Source: a virus. From it: a stretch of 42,265 nucleotides of DNA. Positions 15,700-23,004 of the stretch are shown one piece after another. The position numbers and the translations under genes were made by a program. The notes under the pieces are model-generated. The model saw only the letters and a program-made list of their open reading frames with translations, searched no databases and was not told the origin of the DNA. The DNA is taken from IMG/VR virus record IMGVR_UViG_3300048837_000193, positions 1 through 42,265 of that record. One strand, 5' to 3'. Within the stretch, counting starts at the first letter, position 1. Each line of letters begins with the position of its first letter.

Positions 15700-17088
15700 C
15701 TACACCGCGACGGGAGCCTCGGCAGGCTGCTGGGGAGCCGGCCGAGTGAGGGATGCCATGACCGACATGGCTTGAGTGCGGGCGCGGTTCGACCGGTCCT
15801 CATCGATCTGCTCCTGCGACCAGCCGAGAATGTCACGCTGCGCCGACTCCTCCGACATGCCGGAAGCGATCGCCTTACTGTAGGCGTCCATCTTCTCCGC
15901 GAGGGTGACCCAGCGCGGATTCTCGAAGTCGGCCTCGATGGTGTCCTCGACCTGGAAGCCTTGCCGCTCCAGCGCGTCGAGGATGCGCGCCTCGACACCC
16001 AGCCGGATTCGGTCGATGTCGGAGTCGCAGGCGTCGGCCTGCTGGGCGGTGGTCGCCGCTGCGCCGGCCGCGGTCTGGTTAGCGTTGTCCGGCTGGAGCA
16101 TCGCCATGGGGGTGCCGACCACGGCGCCGAAGTCGCGGGCGTCCGCCTTCTCGCCGTCCAAGATCGGCCTAATGTCGGTTGTCTGCGATTCCCAGATGTC
16201 GATGCCCTCGGGAAGATCCCACAGTGCGCCAGGTGCGGGCTCGAAGACCTTCTCCCAGTCGATCTTCTCGCCGGTCTTGGGGTCGATTTCCGGCAGCGGC
16301 GGCGATCCGGGCGCGACCTTGAGTGCCCGCTGGCGAAAGACCTGGATCGCGGTGATACAGAGCCTCTGGAGCTTGCCGAGATTGATCCGGTCGAGGACAT
16401 CGGTGTGCGGCTCGATCAGCCCGAGTCCGTCATCGCGGTCGAAGATCGAGATCGGCGGGTGATCCCAGCCCGGCGTCTGCTCGGGGCTGCCGACCGGCCA
16501 CCACGCACCGGACGCGCTGATCAGCGCCGGGAAGGCCGAGCCCTGCCGCACGAACTCCTGGTGCCAGGGGCCGCACCACACCATGGCGTGGTCAATCTGG
16601 GCGATATCGTCGCGCCACGCTTTGATGCCGGCACGGGCGCGCCACGGACGCACCGGGTCAGGCTCGGCATAGAAGCCCTCCGGCTCCTCGGACTGGATCA
16701 GCGGGGAGCCGTCCTCATCCACATAGCCGACCAAGTACCCGACCGAGACCGCCACCATGTTCCGCACGGCGGCGCGGATCTGCATCGGCAGCCGGTTGTC
16801 GCGGGCGATCTTGCGGGCGGCGACCGCCACGTCCGACTTGGAGTCGTCGCCCACCCGGACGCCGCGGAAGCGGATCCGGTTGACGTGGGATCGGACCGCG
16901 ATGCCGCCGAAGTCGGTCCGGGCCTTCTTCTGGAAGGCGATCCAGGTCGCGCGGGTGTTCGCGCCCATCTCGGGAAGCGGCGCGTTGCCGGTGGTGTAGT
17001 CGCGCAGTCGCTTGATGCGGGGGCGGCGGGCTTCGAGGCGCTTGGCCAGGATCGGCAGCCACTCCTCGGGGGTGGTCGGAACCGTCAC
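15700..17088 (-). CDS. Portal protein (SPP1 gp6-like)
   Basis: 462 residues, normal for the family. The order is terminase, portal, MuF. Typical pieces include EEWLPILAKRLEARRPRI, LRDYTTGNAPLP, NMVAVSVGYLVGYVDEDG, a DVLDRINLGKLQRL helix and GVVGTPMAMLQPD-like (AVVGTPMAMLQPDNANQTA) near residue 350, all recurrent in actinophage portals. It forms the dodecameric gate for DNA packaging. An 11-bp gap separates it from the terminase stop. Confidence 0.92.
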   Translation of the reverse strand: MTVPTTPEEWLPILAKRLEARRPRIKRLRDYTTGNAPLPEMGANTRATWIAFQKKARTDFGGIAVRSHVNRIRFRGVRVGDDSKSDVAVAARKIARDNRLPMQIRAAVRNMVAVSVGYLVGYVDEDGSPLIQSEEPEGFYAEPDPVRPWRARAGIKAWRDDIAQIDHAMVWCGPWHQEFVRQGSAFPALISASGAWWPVGSPEQTPGWDHPPISIFDRDDGLGLIEPHTDVLDRINLGKLQRLCITAIQVFRQRALKVAPGSPPLPEIDPKTGEKIDWEKVFEPAPGALWDLPEGIDIWESQTTDIRPILDGEKADARDFGAVVGTPMAMLQPDNANQTAAGAAATTAQQADACDSDIDRIRLGVEARILDALERQGFQVEDTIEADFENPRWVTLAEKMDAYSKAIASGMSEESAQRDILGWSQEQIDEDRSNRARTQAMSVMASLTRPAPQQPAEAPVAV

Positions 17089-17099
17089 CGTGCCCCCTC

Positions 17100-18566
17100 T
17101 CAGTAGAGCCTTCTCGGCATCGCGGCCGGTTTACGAACCTTCGTCGTTCCCCAGACCGCCAGCGCGGCAGCCTCGGCGGGCACCTCGTCGCCCTCGCCGA
17201 TCGGTTCCATGCCCCAGCCGCCGGCGGTGCCGATCTTGCGTTTGGTGACCGCGGCCATCGAGGCGTTGAGTCCGGGCTGGTTGGCGTGGGTGAGGGTCGC
17301 GTCCTCGATGGACGTGAGGTAGGTGGCGTTCGCGGCGATCACCTGGTCGACGGTCGGCAGGACCACCAGCCGCTGCGGGATTCGGGCTCGGAGGAGGGCC
17401 GGAGCGAGCACGTCGCGGCCCGCCTTGCCGTCGATGACGATCAGGCCGAGCCTGCGCCACTGGGTGGTCAGCAGGGTCTCGAGGACGCCCAGACCCTCAG
17501 TCAGCGGCCACTCGCCGAGCGTCTCGACGTGCGGGCCGTGGGAATCGGGCTTGCGGGCTGCGCAGGCAGCCACCCGGGTGCCGTCGAGGCTGAACTTGAT
17601 GCCGACTGCGATGCCGCCATTGGCGGGGATCGGCTCTGTGGCCTTGCGCGCTTTCCAGTCGGCCGGCTTCACCAGTGGTGACGGGCCGGAGTCGTCATCC
17701 CAGATGCCGTAGCCCTCGCGCCAGAAGGACGCGGCGCCGAGGTTCTTCCACATGCGCAGGATGGCCGCGCGAGGCGTGTGGGTCGGGAAGCTGGGGTTGG
17801 CCCTCTCGACCTGTGTCCAGTCGATTCGGTCCCGTGGGGTGGCGTCCTTGTCGGCGCTGAACTCCACATAGAGCAGGTCGTCGGAGGTGCCGCTGAGCGC
17901 CTCGATCCGCTTTCGCAGGAAGACTTCGCCCGAGTCGGTTGGCCGGGGCGGGGTGCCGACGATAAAGAAGAGCGGATTCTTGGCCCGGTTCTGCGTCGGC
18001 AGCATGTCGTCCAGCGCCTTGTCGCTGAGCCGCTGCCCCTCATCGAAGACGATCACGTCGACGTTGGCGAAGCCGAGTCCGAAGCCGAACTCGCGGGCGC
18101 CGAACATGATCCGGCTGCCGTTGACGAACTCGATCTCTCCCTCGCCGTTCGCCAGCCTGACGCTGGCGATGAAGGGTTTGATGGCCTTCCGTCGCGCGAA
18201 GCCCTGCATGGTCCGCAGGGTCTCTTTGGTGGTGCGCAGCTGGTGGGACGTCCAGAGCGCTGTCAGGCCGGGGAAGATCAGGCAGAGCGCGAAGAGTAGG
18301 CCGCCCAGCATGAAGGTCTTGCCGACCTGTCGCGGGATCGAGAGGACCACGCCGCCGACCCCAGCGGCGTAGAGCCCGTCCCCCCGCTTCGCGAGCGCCA
18401 GCTTGGCGATCGCCTCTTGGAACCAATCGAAGACGATGCCGAGGATGGTCAGCCAGCGGTGAACCTCGGGCCAACCGGTGGTGACAATCCCGGACGGGTA
18501 GGCGACCTTCGCGCGCTCAGATAGCCGCGGGGTCGAGGGCTTCGTCGGGGGCGGGCTGCTCGCCAT
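17100..18566 (-). CDS. Terminase large subunit
   Basis: 488 residues. ATPase: Walker A SIPRQVGKT (76-84), Walker B VIVFDE (171-176) and coupling motif VGTPPRPT (203-210). Nuclease: probable metal ligand Asp379 in LIVIDGKAGRD. The N terminus overlaps the small subunit gene by 50 bp. It cuts concatemeric DNA and drives packaging through the portal. Later starts cannot be excluded because the first ~20 residues are Pro/Ser-rich and poorly structured. Confidence 0.93.
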   Translation of the reverse strand: MASSPPPTKPSTPRLSERAKVAYPSGIVTTGWPEVHRWLTILGIVFDWFQEAIAKLALAKRGDGLYAAGVGGVVLSIPRQVGKTFMLGGLLFALCLIFPGLTALWTSHQLRTTKETLRTMQGFARRKAIKPFIASVRLANGEGEIEFVNGSRIMFGAREFGFGLGFANVDVIVFDEGQRLSDKALDDMLPTQNRAKNPLFFIVGTPPRPTDSGEVFLRKRIEALSGTSDDLLYVEFSADKDATPRDRIDWTQVERANPSFPTHTPRAAILRMWKNLGAASFWREGYGIWDDDSGPSPLVKPADWKARKATEPIPANGGIAVGIKFSLDGTRVAACAARKPDSHGPHVETLGEWPLTEGLGVLETLLTTQWRRLGLIVIDGKAGRDVLAPALLRARIPQRLVVLPTVDQVIAANATYLTSIEDATLTHANQPGLNASMAAVTKRKIGTAGGWGMEPIGEGDEVPAEAAALAVWGTTKVRKPAAMPRRLY

Positions 18567-18834
18567 TGCCGCCCTCCTGTCGAGCCAGCGCCTTCAACTC
18601 CTCGATCTCCTTGCCGACCTCGATCAGCCGGCGGGTCAGTGAGGCGAGGTCGCGCGCCGGGGTCTTGGGGTTCTGCACGGCGCCGGCCAGGATCAGGCGC
18701 ATCGCCTGAAGTTCGGCCAGGCGATCCCCGTCGCGAGCGGCTTCTGTGATGGTACGAGGGGTCTTGGCGGCCTCTTCGGCGGCCTTGATGTCGTCGGGGG
18801 TTACCGCTCGGATGGGGGAAGTGCGAGCCATCAT
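18517..18834 (-). CDS. Terminase small subunit (probable)
   Basis: 105 residues (ATG at 18834, another at 18831), immediately before the large subunit and overlapping it. It is charged and helical: a TPDDIKAAEEAAK start, a RDGDRLAELQAMRLILAGAV helix and an ARDLASLTRRLIEVGKEIEELKALA coiled coil, as in actinophage small terminases that recognise the packaging site. Assigned on position and helical pattern. Confidence 0.65.
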   Translation of the reverse strand: MMARTSPIRAVTPDDIKAAEEAAKTPRTITEAARDGDRLAELQAMRLILAGAVQNPKTPARDLASLTRRLIEVGKEIEELKALARQEGGNGEQPAPDEALDPAAI

Positions 18835-18943
18835 CGCCCCCTGGGTGGTGTGGAAAATCCGTGGGGAGAGATGAACCCTGTGCCAGGGAAATAGACGAGG
18901 CCCCCGGCACGGGGTGGTGGCCAGGGGGGTGGCGCGCCTTCGC

Positions 18944-19324
18944 TCACTCTGCCCGGAGTGAGTCGAAGATCCCGCCCCAGCAGTCGGTCAGTGGGAACAG
19001 TTCGACGGGCATTGGCTCGGGCTTCCGTCCGGCCCCTTTCGCGCGGTTGCATCGGCGGTGACTCAGGTGGGCGTTGCTCCGGTCGTACGGGTTGCCGCCC
19101 TTGCTGATGGGTGTGATGTGATCGACTTCGGCTCGCATTGGGTGCGGCACGCAGCCTGGGCAGCCGTCGCCCTTGCAGCGCTTGCCGTGCTTGCCCCAGT
19201 CCCACGTCAGGGTCTTGTCGACGGGTTCGCCGCACAGGTGGCAGTCGGTCTCCTCGGCGAGCACCTGCCGCCGGAGTGCCTTCCCCCGTGCCTCGGTGCG
19301 GGGGTTGTTGGACGTCGCCGGCAT
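18944..19324 (-). CDS. HNH endonuclease
   Basis: 126 residues. Zinc ligands in CHLCGE and CPGC flank the HNH core: EVDHITPISKGG, then NAHLSHRRCNRAKG. An HNH protein next to the small terminase is common in cos-type siphoviruses (HK97 gp74-like), where it assists terminase cutting. The 109-bp gap to the small terminase gene and the tRNA-rich leader upstream are noncoding and could hold the packaging site. Confidence 0.88.
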   Translation of the reverse strand: MPATSNNPRTEARGKALRRQVLAEETDCHLCGEPVDKTLTWDWGKHGKRCKGDGCPGCVPHPMRAEVDHITPISKGGNPYDRSNAHLSHRRCNRAKGAGRKPEPMPVELFPLTDCWGGIFDSLRAE

Positions 19325-19483
19325 GAGATCACTCCCATCGCAGGCATCTGCTGAGCGGTCGCCGTGCGCTGACTGGGCGACGGCCCCTCGGGTCTAGCAC
19401 CCCCGCCCCACCCGGCCGGAGTCCGACCGCCGGGGTGCTCGTGGGGACGGCATGGGCGGGGGTGGTCTGTGGTTGCCGACCCG

Positions 19484-19566
19484 CGGAAGATGAGGGAATC
19501 GAACCCCCGAGCGGTTTCCCGCCAGCCGTTTTCGAGACGGTGTCCTCGACCAACCGGACATCTTCC
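19484..19566 (-). tRNA. tRNA-Ser(CGA)
   Basis: Acceptor GGAAGAT/ATCTTCC, D arm, anticodon loop CTCGAAA (anticodon CGA, reads UCG), long variable arm with hairpin GCGG-gaaa-CCGC as in class II tRNAs, T loop TTCGATT, discriminator G. No CCA is encoded. The anticodon stem has one A-C mismatch at its base. Confidence 0.88.
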
Positions 19567-19570
19567 AGAG

Positions 19571-19654
19571 CGGAGAGCAAGGGACTCGAACCCCTGAGCG
19601 CCGGAGCGCCACACCGCTTAGCAAGCGGGCTCCTCGACCAGCCGGTCGCTCTCC
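19571..19654 (-). tRNA. tRNA-Ser(GCT)
   Basis: Acceptor GGAGAGC/GCTCTCC, anticodon loop TTGCTAA on stem CCGC/GCGG (anticodon GCT, reads AGC/AGU), long variable arm GCGC-tccg-GCGC, T arm AGGGG-TTCGAGT-CCCTT, discriminator G, no encoded CCA. It is four bases upstream of the CGA tRNA, so both are probably cut from one late transcript. Confidence 0.9.
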
Positions 19655-19670
19655 ATGCTCGGTGAAGGTC

Positions 19671-19742
19671 TTGCTCCCGGCGGTCTACGTCCAGTCGATG
19701 CGCTGAGCGAGTGGTGTAGCTGGCGAGCCGCCGGGAAGAGCA
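19671..19742 (-). ncRNA. Structured leader element between late promoter and tRNAs
   Basis: A long imperfect inverted repeat: ttgctcccggcgg at 19671-19683 pairs with ccgccgggaagagcaa at 19728-19743 (8-bp and 5-bp helices with a 3-base bulge). An inner ctac/gtag and cca/tgg pairing encloses a small loop. It resembles a tRNA in size but lacks a T loop and anticodon stem, so I call it a structured RNA of unknown role: leader, processing signal or degenerate tRNA. Confidence 0.4.
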
Positions 19743-19743
19743 A

Positions 19744-19771
19744 ATGCCCCGACCTGAGCGGCTCGGGGCAT
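19744..19771 (-). terminator. Stem-loop just downstream of the late promoter
   Basis: Arms atgccccga (19744-19752) and tcggggcat (19763-19771), loop of 10. On the minus strand it is followed by TTTGCTCTT. It could end the early operon, but it also lies about 8 bases after the expected start of the late promoter and so would be in the 5' end of that transcript. An attenuator role is possible. Confidence 0.6.
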
Positions 19772-19785
19772 AGTTATCTACCCGG

Positions 19786-19814
19786 AGTATTTCGGACATG
19801 CCGCACGATGTCAA
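19786..19814 (-). promoter_or_regulatory. Promoter, probable start of the late (tRNA/structural) operon
   Basis: Minus strand: perfect TTGACA (19814 to 19809), a 17-base spacer, then AATACT (19791 to 19786, 4 of 6 matches to TATAAT). It overlaps the last codons of the small HTH gene and faces the tRNAs, HNH and terminase genes. It is the best sigma70-like promoter I found. Confidence 0.7.
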
Positions 19815-20047
19815 GCACCCAGCCACTGCTCGGCGAGCTGCTGCAGCCTGCCTCGCTCGCTCTCTGATCGCTGGCGATACTCCACCTCGGCGACCGCCAG
19901 GAGGTCGAACTGCTGCGGCGGGCGGCCAGCGGGTAGCCGCCCTCGAAGCCCCGGCAGCGGATTGAGTGCGCCCAGCGCAGCGAGCCGGCGGACGTGTCGG
20001 TCGCTGCAGCCGAGCACCTCCGCGGCTTCGATGGTGGTGAGACTCAC
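19811..20047 (-). CDS. Small HTH DNA-binding protein at the end of the early operon
   Basis: 78 residues with an N-terminal MerR/excisionase-type helix-turn-helix: TTIEAAEVLGCSDRHVRRLAALGAL, a short wing (LRGRLPAGRPPQQFDL) and a charged C-terminal helix. The -35 box of the late promoter lies in its last codons, so it is a good candidate for a late-operon or autoregulatory factor. The ATG overlaps the stop of the zinc-ribbon gene (ATGA). Confidence 0.75.
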   Translation of the reverse strand: MSLTTIEAAEVLGCSDRHVRRLAALGALNPLPGLRGRLPAGRPPQQFDLLAVAEVEYRQRSESERGRLQQLAEQWLGA

Positions 20048-20799
20048 GCGCCCTCCTCGATCATCCGTGTCCAGATCCCGAATCGATCATCGCTGATGGT
20101 CGCGTGGCAGGTCAGGCACGACACGTAGCTGTTCCCGCCGAACTGCATCAGGGTCTTGCGCTGGCAGTGCGGGCACGGGATCAGACCTTCCCGTCCACCC
20201 ACCTTGGTCGCGGTCGCCCTCCAGGGCGCGACTCGGTGCGCCTGCCCTACGGCGTCCTGGAATCTGGCGTAGATCATCGCCGTCAGGTCGCGGTGGCGCT
20301 CGATGCGGAACAGGTGGTTGCGCAGCCATGCGACCGATTCGGCGAAGTCGAAGGGCGGCAGGTCGGCCAGTGGCTCCCCGAACACCTGCCGGGCCCGCTC
20401 GTCGGCGATGAACACTCGATCCTCGATCAGCTGGCGCGCGTCGTAGATGGTCTCGCTCATCGCAGATGGCAGATCGAGAGCGACGCCGGGCCGACGCATG
20501 TCGTCCGCGACGACGGTCAGGCTGGGCTGCAGCCGGAAGGTGAGCCATCGGTGAATCCACAGCAGCGAGTGGGTGGCGCCGTCCGCGAGCCACTCGGCCA
20601 GGTAGCGGTGGCACGTCTCGCACAGCCATCCGCCGCCCTCGACCAGCCGTGGCTGGCACCCACGGCATTCCTCGCCGTCGCAACTCTCGACGTGACTGCC
20701 GAAGGTGACGCAGGGAATCGTCGCGGCGCCCTCAGCCTCGACCGCCCAGCGTCCACCGACGCACTGGTGGATGGCGCCGATCAGGTGGTGCTTGCCCAT
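20044..20799 (-). CDS. Cys-rich zinc-binding protein (251 aa), unknown
   Basis: ATG at 20799 (TGATG with the upstream stop). N-terminal CDGEECRGC and CETCHRY, and C-terminal CPHC with CLTCH about 18 residues later, form two likely zinc sites around a helical middle (residues 75-190). Such proteins are frequent in early regions of actinophages and may bind DNA. The long frame upstream of 20799 runs antisense-like through the neighbouring gene and is not used. Confidence 0.7.
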   Translation of the reverse strand: MGKHHLIGAIHQCVGGRWAVEAEGAATIPCVTFGSHVESCDGEECRGCQPRLVEGGGWLCETCHRYLAEWLADGATHSLLWIHRWLTFRLQPSLTVVADDMRRPGVALDLPSAMSETIYDARQLIEDRVFIADERARQVFGEPLADLPPFDFAESVAWLRNHLFRIERHRDLTAMIYARFQDAVGQAHRVAPWRATATKVGGREGLIPCPHCQRKTLMQFGGNSYVSCLTCHATISDDRFGIWTRMIEEGA

Positions 20800-21167
20800 C
20801 AGTCGGTCTCCTCGGTCGATCGGTAGAATCCTTGCGCCCAGAGGCTCGTGGGCCACTGGAGCGCCTCGCAGTCCTCGCCCCGTCCAGATGTACCCCCGGC
20901 CCCTGCTAGGCCGTCCTGCGCCAACGTCGGGCCAGTGGTGGGCATCGTGGGGTCTGCGGGCGGCGAGGGAATCACATGGTTGTAGTCCGCGATACGCCGG
21001 GCGGTCGTGATGCCGTCCCGCAGTCCGTCGAGGTAGGCCTCCTTGGTGACCTCGGCGAACCACCGGTCGAACTCGGCGAGATGCTCCGGGATGACGCGGG
21101 TGGCGCAGGTGGTCGTCGGCCAGGTCGCGTACCAGCGGCGGACGGCCTCGGTGGTGATCTCGGTCAC
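20799..21167 (-). CDS. Hypothetical protein (122 aa)
   Basis: GTG at 21167 in a GTGA overlap with the release-factor-like gene. The N-terminal helix TTEAVRRWYATWP and a middle YLDGLRDGITTARRIADYNHV are well formed; the C-terminal part is Gly/Pro-rich and probably flexible. No recognised family. Confidence 0.6.
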   Translation of the reverse strand: MTEITTEAVRRWYATWPTTTCATRVIPEHLAEFDRWFAEVTKEAYLDGLRDGITTARRIADYNHVIPSPPADPTMPTTGPTLAQDGLAGAGGTSGRGEDCEALQWPTSLWAQGFYRSTEETD

Positions 21168-21514
21168 TGGTCCTCCTCGGTCCATCGTCCGTCCGCGTCC
21201 TTGACCTCAACGCGGAGGTTGCTCGGCTGCATGGCGCGCTCGACCTGCTCACGGATCAGCGCGTCGCGGCCTCCCTGCATCCGCAGCCACGTCCGGAATG
21301 CCGGAGTGCCCACCATCCGGACGAACGCCGCGCGCTTGTTCTGGAGCTGGCTGCGTTCCTCTCGGCTCTCACCGCGAGCGCCGGACGGGTGGTGGATCAC
21401 CCGCACCCCGGTGTCGCGTTTGTTCTGGTTCTGGCCGCCCTTGCCGCCGCTGCGGAAGGTCTGCACCTCGCAGTCGGCGAGCGTCACGGTCAGCCACGGC
21501 TTGCGATCACTCAT
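21164..21514 (-). CDS. RF-1 (GGQ) domain peptidyl-tRNA hydrolase-like protein
   Basis: 116 residues with the catalytic core of class I release factors: FRSGGKGGQNQNKRDTGVR (GGQ at 26-28) followed by VIHHPSGARGESREERSQ and the LQNKRAA helix. It lacks the codon-recognition domain, as do ArfB/ICT1 rescue factors and some phage homologues, and has no long basic C-terminal tail. It probably hydrolyses peptidyl-tRNA on stalled ribosomes, or modifies termination. ATG overlaps the upstream stop. Confidence 0.88.
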   Translation of the reverse strand: MSDRKPWLTVTLADCEVQTFRSGGKGGQNQNKRDTGVRVIHHPSGARGESREERSQLQNKRAAFVRMVGTPAFRTWLRMQGGRDALIREQVERAMQPSNLRVEVKDADGRWTEEDQ

Positions 21515-21645
21515 CAGCCCTCCTCGGTCTCAATCTCAGGTCGGTCCCGCCGCTCCCGGTTTCGGGCGGCGACTCCCTGCCAGTCGCGGATCTCGCGCCG
21601 GCGCTTGGCTTCACGGACGCGCTGGTTGGGATTCGGGCGGGTCAT
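21514..21645 (-). CDS. Small highly charged protein (43 aa)
   Basis: ATG at 21645 in an ATGA overlap with the upstream gene; stop touches the start of the GGQ gene. The sequence is strongly basic (QRVREAKRRREIRDWQGVAARNRERR) with an acidic tail (EIETEEG). It directly precedes the ribosome-rescue protein and may bind RNA, but that is only context. Confidence 0.6.
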   Translation of the reverse strand: MTRPNPNQRVREAKRRREIRDWQGVAARNRERRDRPEIETEEG

Positions 21646-21872
21646 CGGTGCACTCCCGTCAGCACTCCGCAGCGGCGGATGGTCTCGGGCCGCACCACGC
21701 GCCACGGCTCGGGCTTCGGTGGCTTGGCGACGGCCCGGAGGATCAGCCGCTGGGCCTCGTCGGGGGTGCAGCGCAGGAACGCGGCGAGATCGTCGATGAG
21801 TTCGGCGGTGCGGGCCAGTCGTCGCAGCCCGTCCCGGCCCTGATCGGTGTCGAGGTCGTAGCGGATGCTCAT
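21642..21872 (-). CDS. Hypothetical protein (76 aa)
   Basis: ATG at 21872 overlaps the stop of the 37-aa Cys-rich gene. Helical, with DDLAAFLRCTPDEAQRLILRAV resembling a small HTH-like pair of helices, and a basic C terminus. No known family. Confidence 0.6.
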   Translation of the reverse strand: MSIRYDLDTDQGRDGLRRLARTAELIDDLAAFLRCTPDEAQRLILRAVAKPPKPEPWRVVRPETIRRCGVLTGVHR

Positions 21873-21982
21873 CGGTCGCACTCCCCGCCGTGCACCAGCC
21901 AGCACCTCGGGCAGGCACTCTCGCCCGCGCTCAGCTCGCTGCCGTCGTCGGGGCAGGCCATCCCGTCGTACACCTCAGGCAT
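21869..21982 (-). CDS. Cys-rich mini zinc-ribbon (37 aa)
   Basis: ATG at 21982, overlapping the Ea22-like stop by 8 bp and the next start by 4 bp. It contains ACPDDG and ACPRCW plus a final Cys (GGECDR), the spacing of a single zinc ribbon. Too short to assign further. Confidence 0.55.
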   Translation of the reverse strand: MPEVYDGMACPDDGSELSAGESACPRCWLVHGGECDR

Positions 21983-22586
21983 CCGGCTCACTCCCGTCGA
22001 GCGCGGCCAGCAGTTTGTGCGCGGTGTGGTGCCAGACGTCAGCGGCCCGGTCGCCCAGGTCTCGGCTGATGCTGTTCGCCTGCCAGTCCGCGACCAGCGC
22101 CCGCACCCGCTCGATCGTCGCCTCGGCCTTCTCGGCGCGGGTGATGTCTGGCCATCCGCTCAGCGTGGAGAGATCCACCAGAGGCTCGGCGTCCGAGTAG
22201 GGCATAGGCCCGTACGCCACGCCCGCTGGATACTCGGGCTCGTGCACACCGCGCTGCACCAGCCAGCCGTTGATGATCTCCAGGTCGTCCAGCGGCTCCC
22301 GCAGCCGCTTCACCTCGCGGATCAGCCACAGCACGGTGGACGGGTCAGCAGCCGCGACGTAGGCGGCGAGGACCTCGGCTTCGCGCCGGTTGGCGGCCAT
22401 ATCTGACGAGCCACCCGACGTCGTGATGCACATGAACGGTCCGCGATCCTCGATCGGCTGCACATCCTCGGCCCACGCCTTCGGCATGACGTTCACCATG
22501 TGCCACGGAGCCTGCCGCCATGGTCCCGGTGTCGCAGCCTCGGCGAGTGCTTCCAGCGCGGCGAGGTCGGGAGTCTGGTCGGTCAT
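21975..22586 (-). CDS. Ead/Ea22-like protein
   Basis: 203 residues. ALAEAATPGPWR and later DMAANRREAEVLAAYVAAADPSTVLWLI are the hallmark pattern of Ead/Ea22-like proteins of phage early regions (P22 Ead, lambda Ea22). In lambda Ea22 favours the lysogenic path; whether that holds here is unknown. Gene ends overlap both neighbours. Confidence 0.75.
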   Translation of the reverse strand: MTDQTPDLAALEALAEAATPGPWRQAPWHMVNVMPKAWAEDVQPIEDRGPFMCITTSGGSSDMAANRREAEVLAAYVAAADPSTVLWLIREVKRLREPLDDLEIINGWLVQRGVHEPEYPAGVAYGPMPYSDAEPLVDLSTLSGWPDITRAEKAEATIERVRALVADWQANSISRDLGDRAADVWHHTAHKLLAALDGSEPDA

Positions 22587-22795
22587 CGGAGCCCTCCCGC
22601 GATCCAGGCATTGATCGCCGCGAGGTAGTCCGGCGGGATGTCACCCACCCGCGGCGCCGGCCGATTCCGCGTGTAGGCGTCATGGCCGTCGCGGGTGATG
22701 GTCAGCGTGAGCGAGGTGGGCTTGAGGTCGAAGGCGCTCACCTTGGTGGCTTTGGGGTCGTCTGTGGCGCTGGGCGGGTTCTCGAAGTCGGTCAT
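22583..22795 (-). CDS. Hypothetical protein (70 aa)
   Basis: ATG at 22795 in an ATGA overlap. An acidic N terminus, a central beta hairpin (TSLTLTITRDGHDAYT) and a C-terminal helix (DYLAAINAWIAGGL). No recognised family. Confidence 0.6.
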   Translation of the reverse strand: MTDFENPPSATDDPKATKVSAFDLKPTSLTLTITRDGHDAYTRNRPAPRVGDIPPDYLAAINAWIAGGLR

Positions 22796-23004
22796 CGGTC
22801 GGTCCCTTCGGTGATCTGGTGGCTGGTGCGGAGGTAGCGGGCGAGTCGGTCGGCGAAGGCCATAGCGTCGTCCCAGGTCGGGAAGCTGTGGGTCAGCAGG
22901 TACTCGCCGGCCGCGTTGACCGTGCATGCCATCGCGTGAGGTGTGTCGGGGGTGAGCCAGTTGATGCAGGCGACCTTGACGCGGACGGGGCGGTCGGGAT
23001 TCAC
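22792..23004 (-). CDS. Hypothetical protein (70 aa)
   Basis: GTG at 23004 follows GAGGAGG at the proper distance and overlaps the upstream stop (GTGA); an ATG at 23028 would overlap more. The beta-beta-helix-type sequence (VACINWLTPDTPHAM, GEYLLTHSFPTWDDAMAFADRLARYL) resembles a small RNA/DNA-binding or regulator fold but is not identifiable. Confidence 0.6.
   Translation of the reverse strand: MNPDRPVRVKVACINWLTPDTPHAMACTVNAAGEYLLTHSFPTWDDAMAFADRLARYLRTSHQITEGTDR

Noticed and set aside
19671-19743. Third tRNA gene
   Set aside because: An acceptor-like stem exists, but there is no TTCRA T loop, no 5-bp anticodon stem and no plausible anticodon loop.
20800-21252. Upstream extension of the zinc-ribbon gene to 402 codons
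   Set aside because: The extension is an Arg/His/Pro-rich out-of-frame reading of the 122-aa gene; ATG 20799 couples to that gene's stop.
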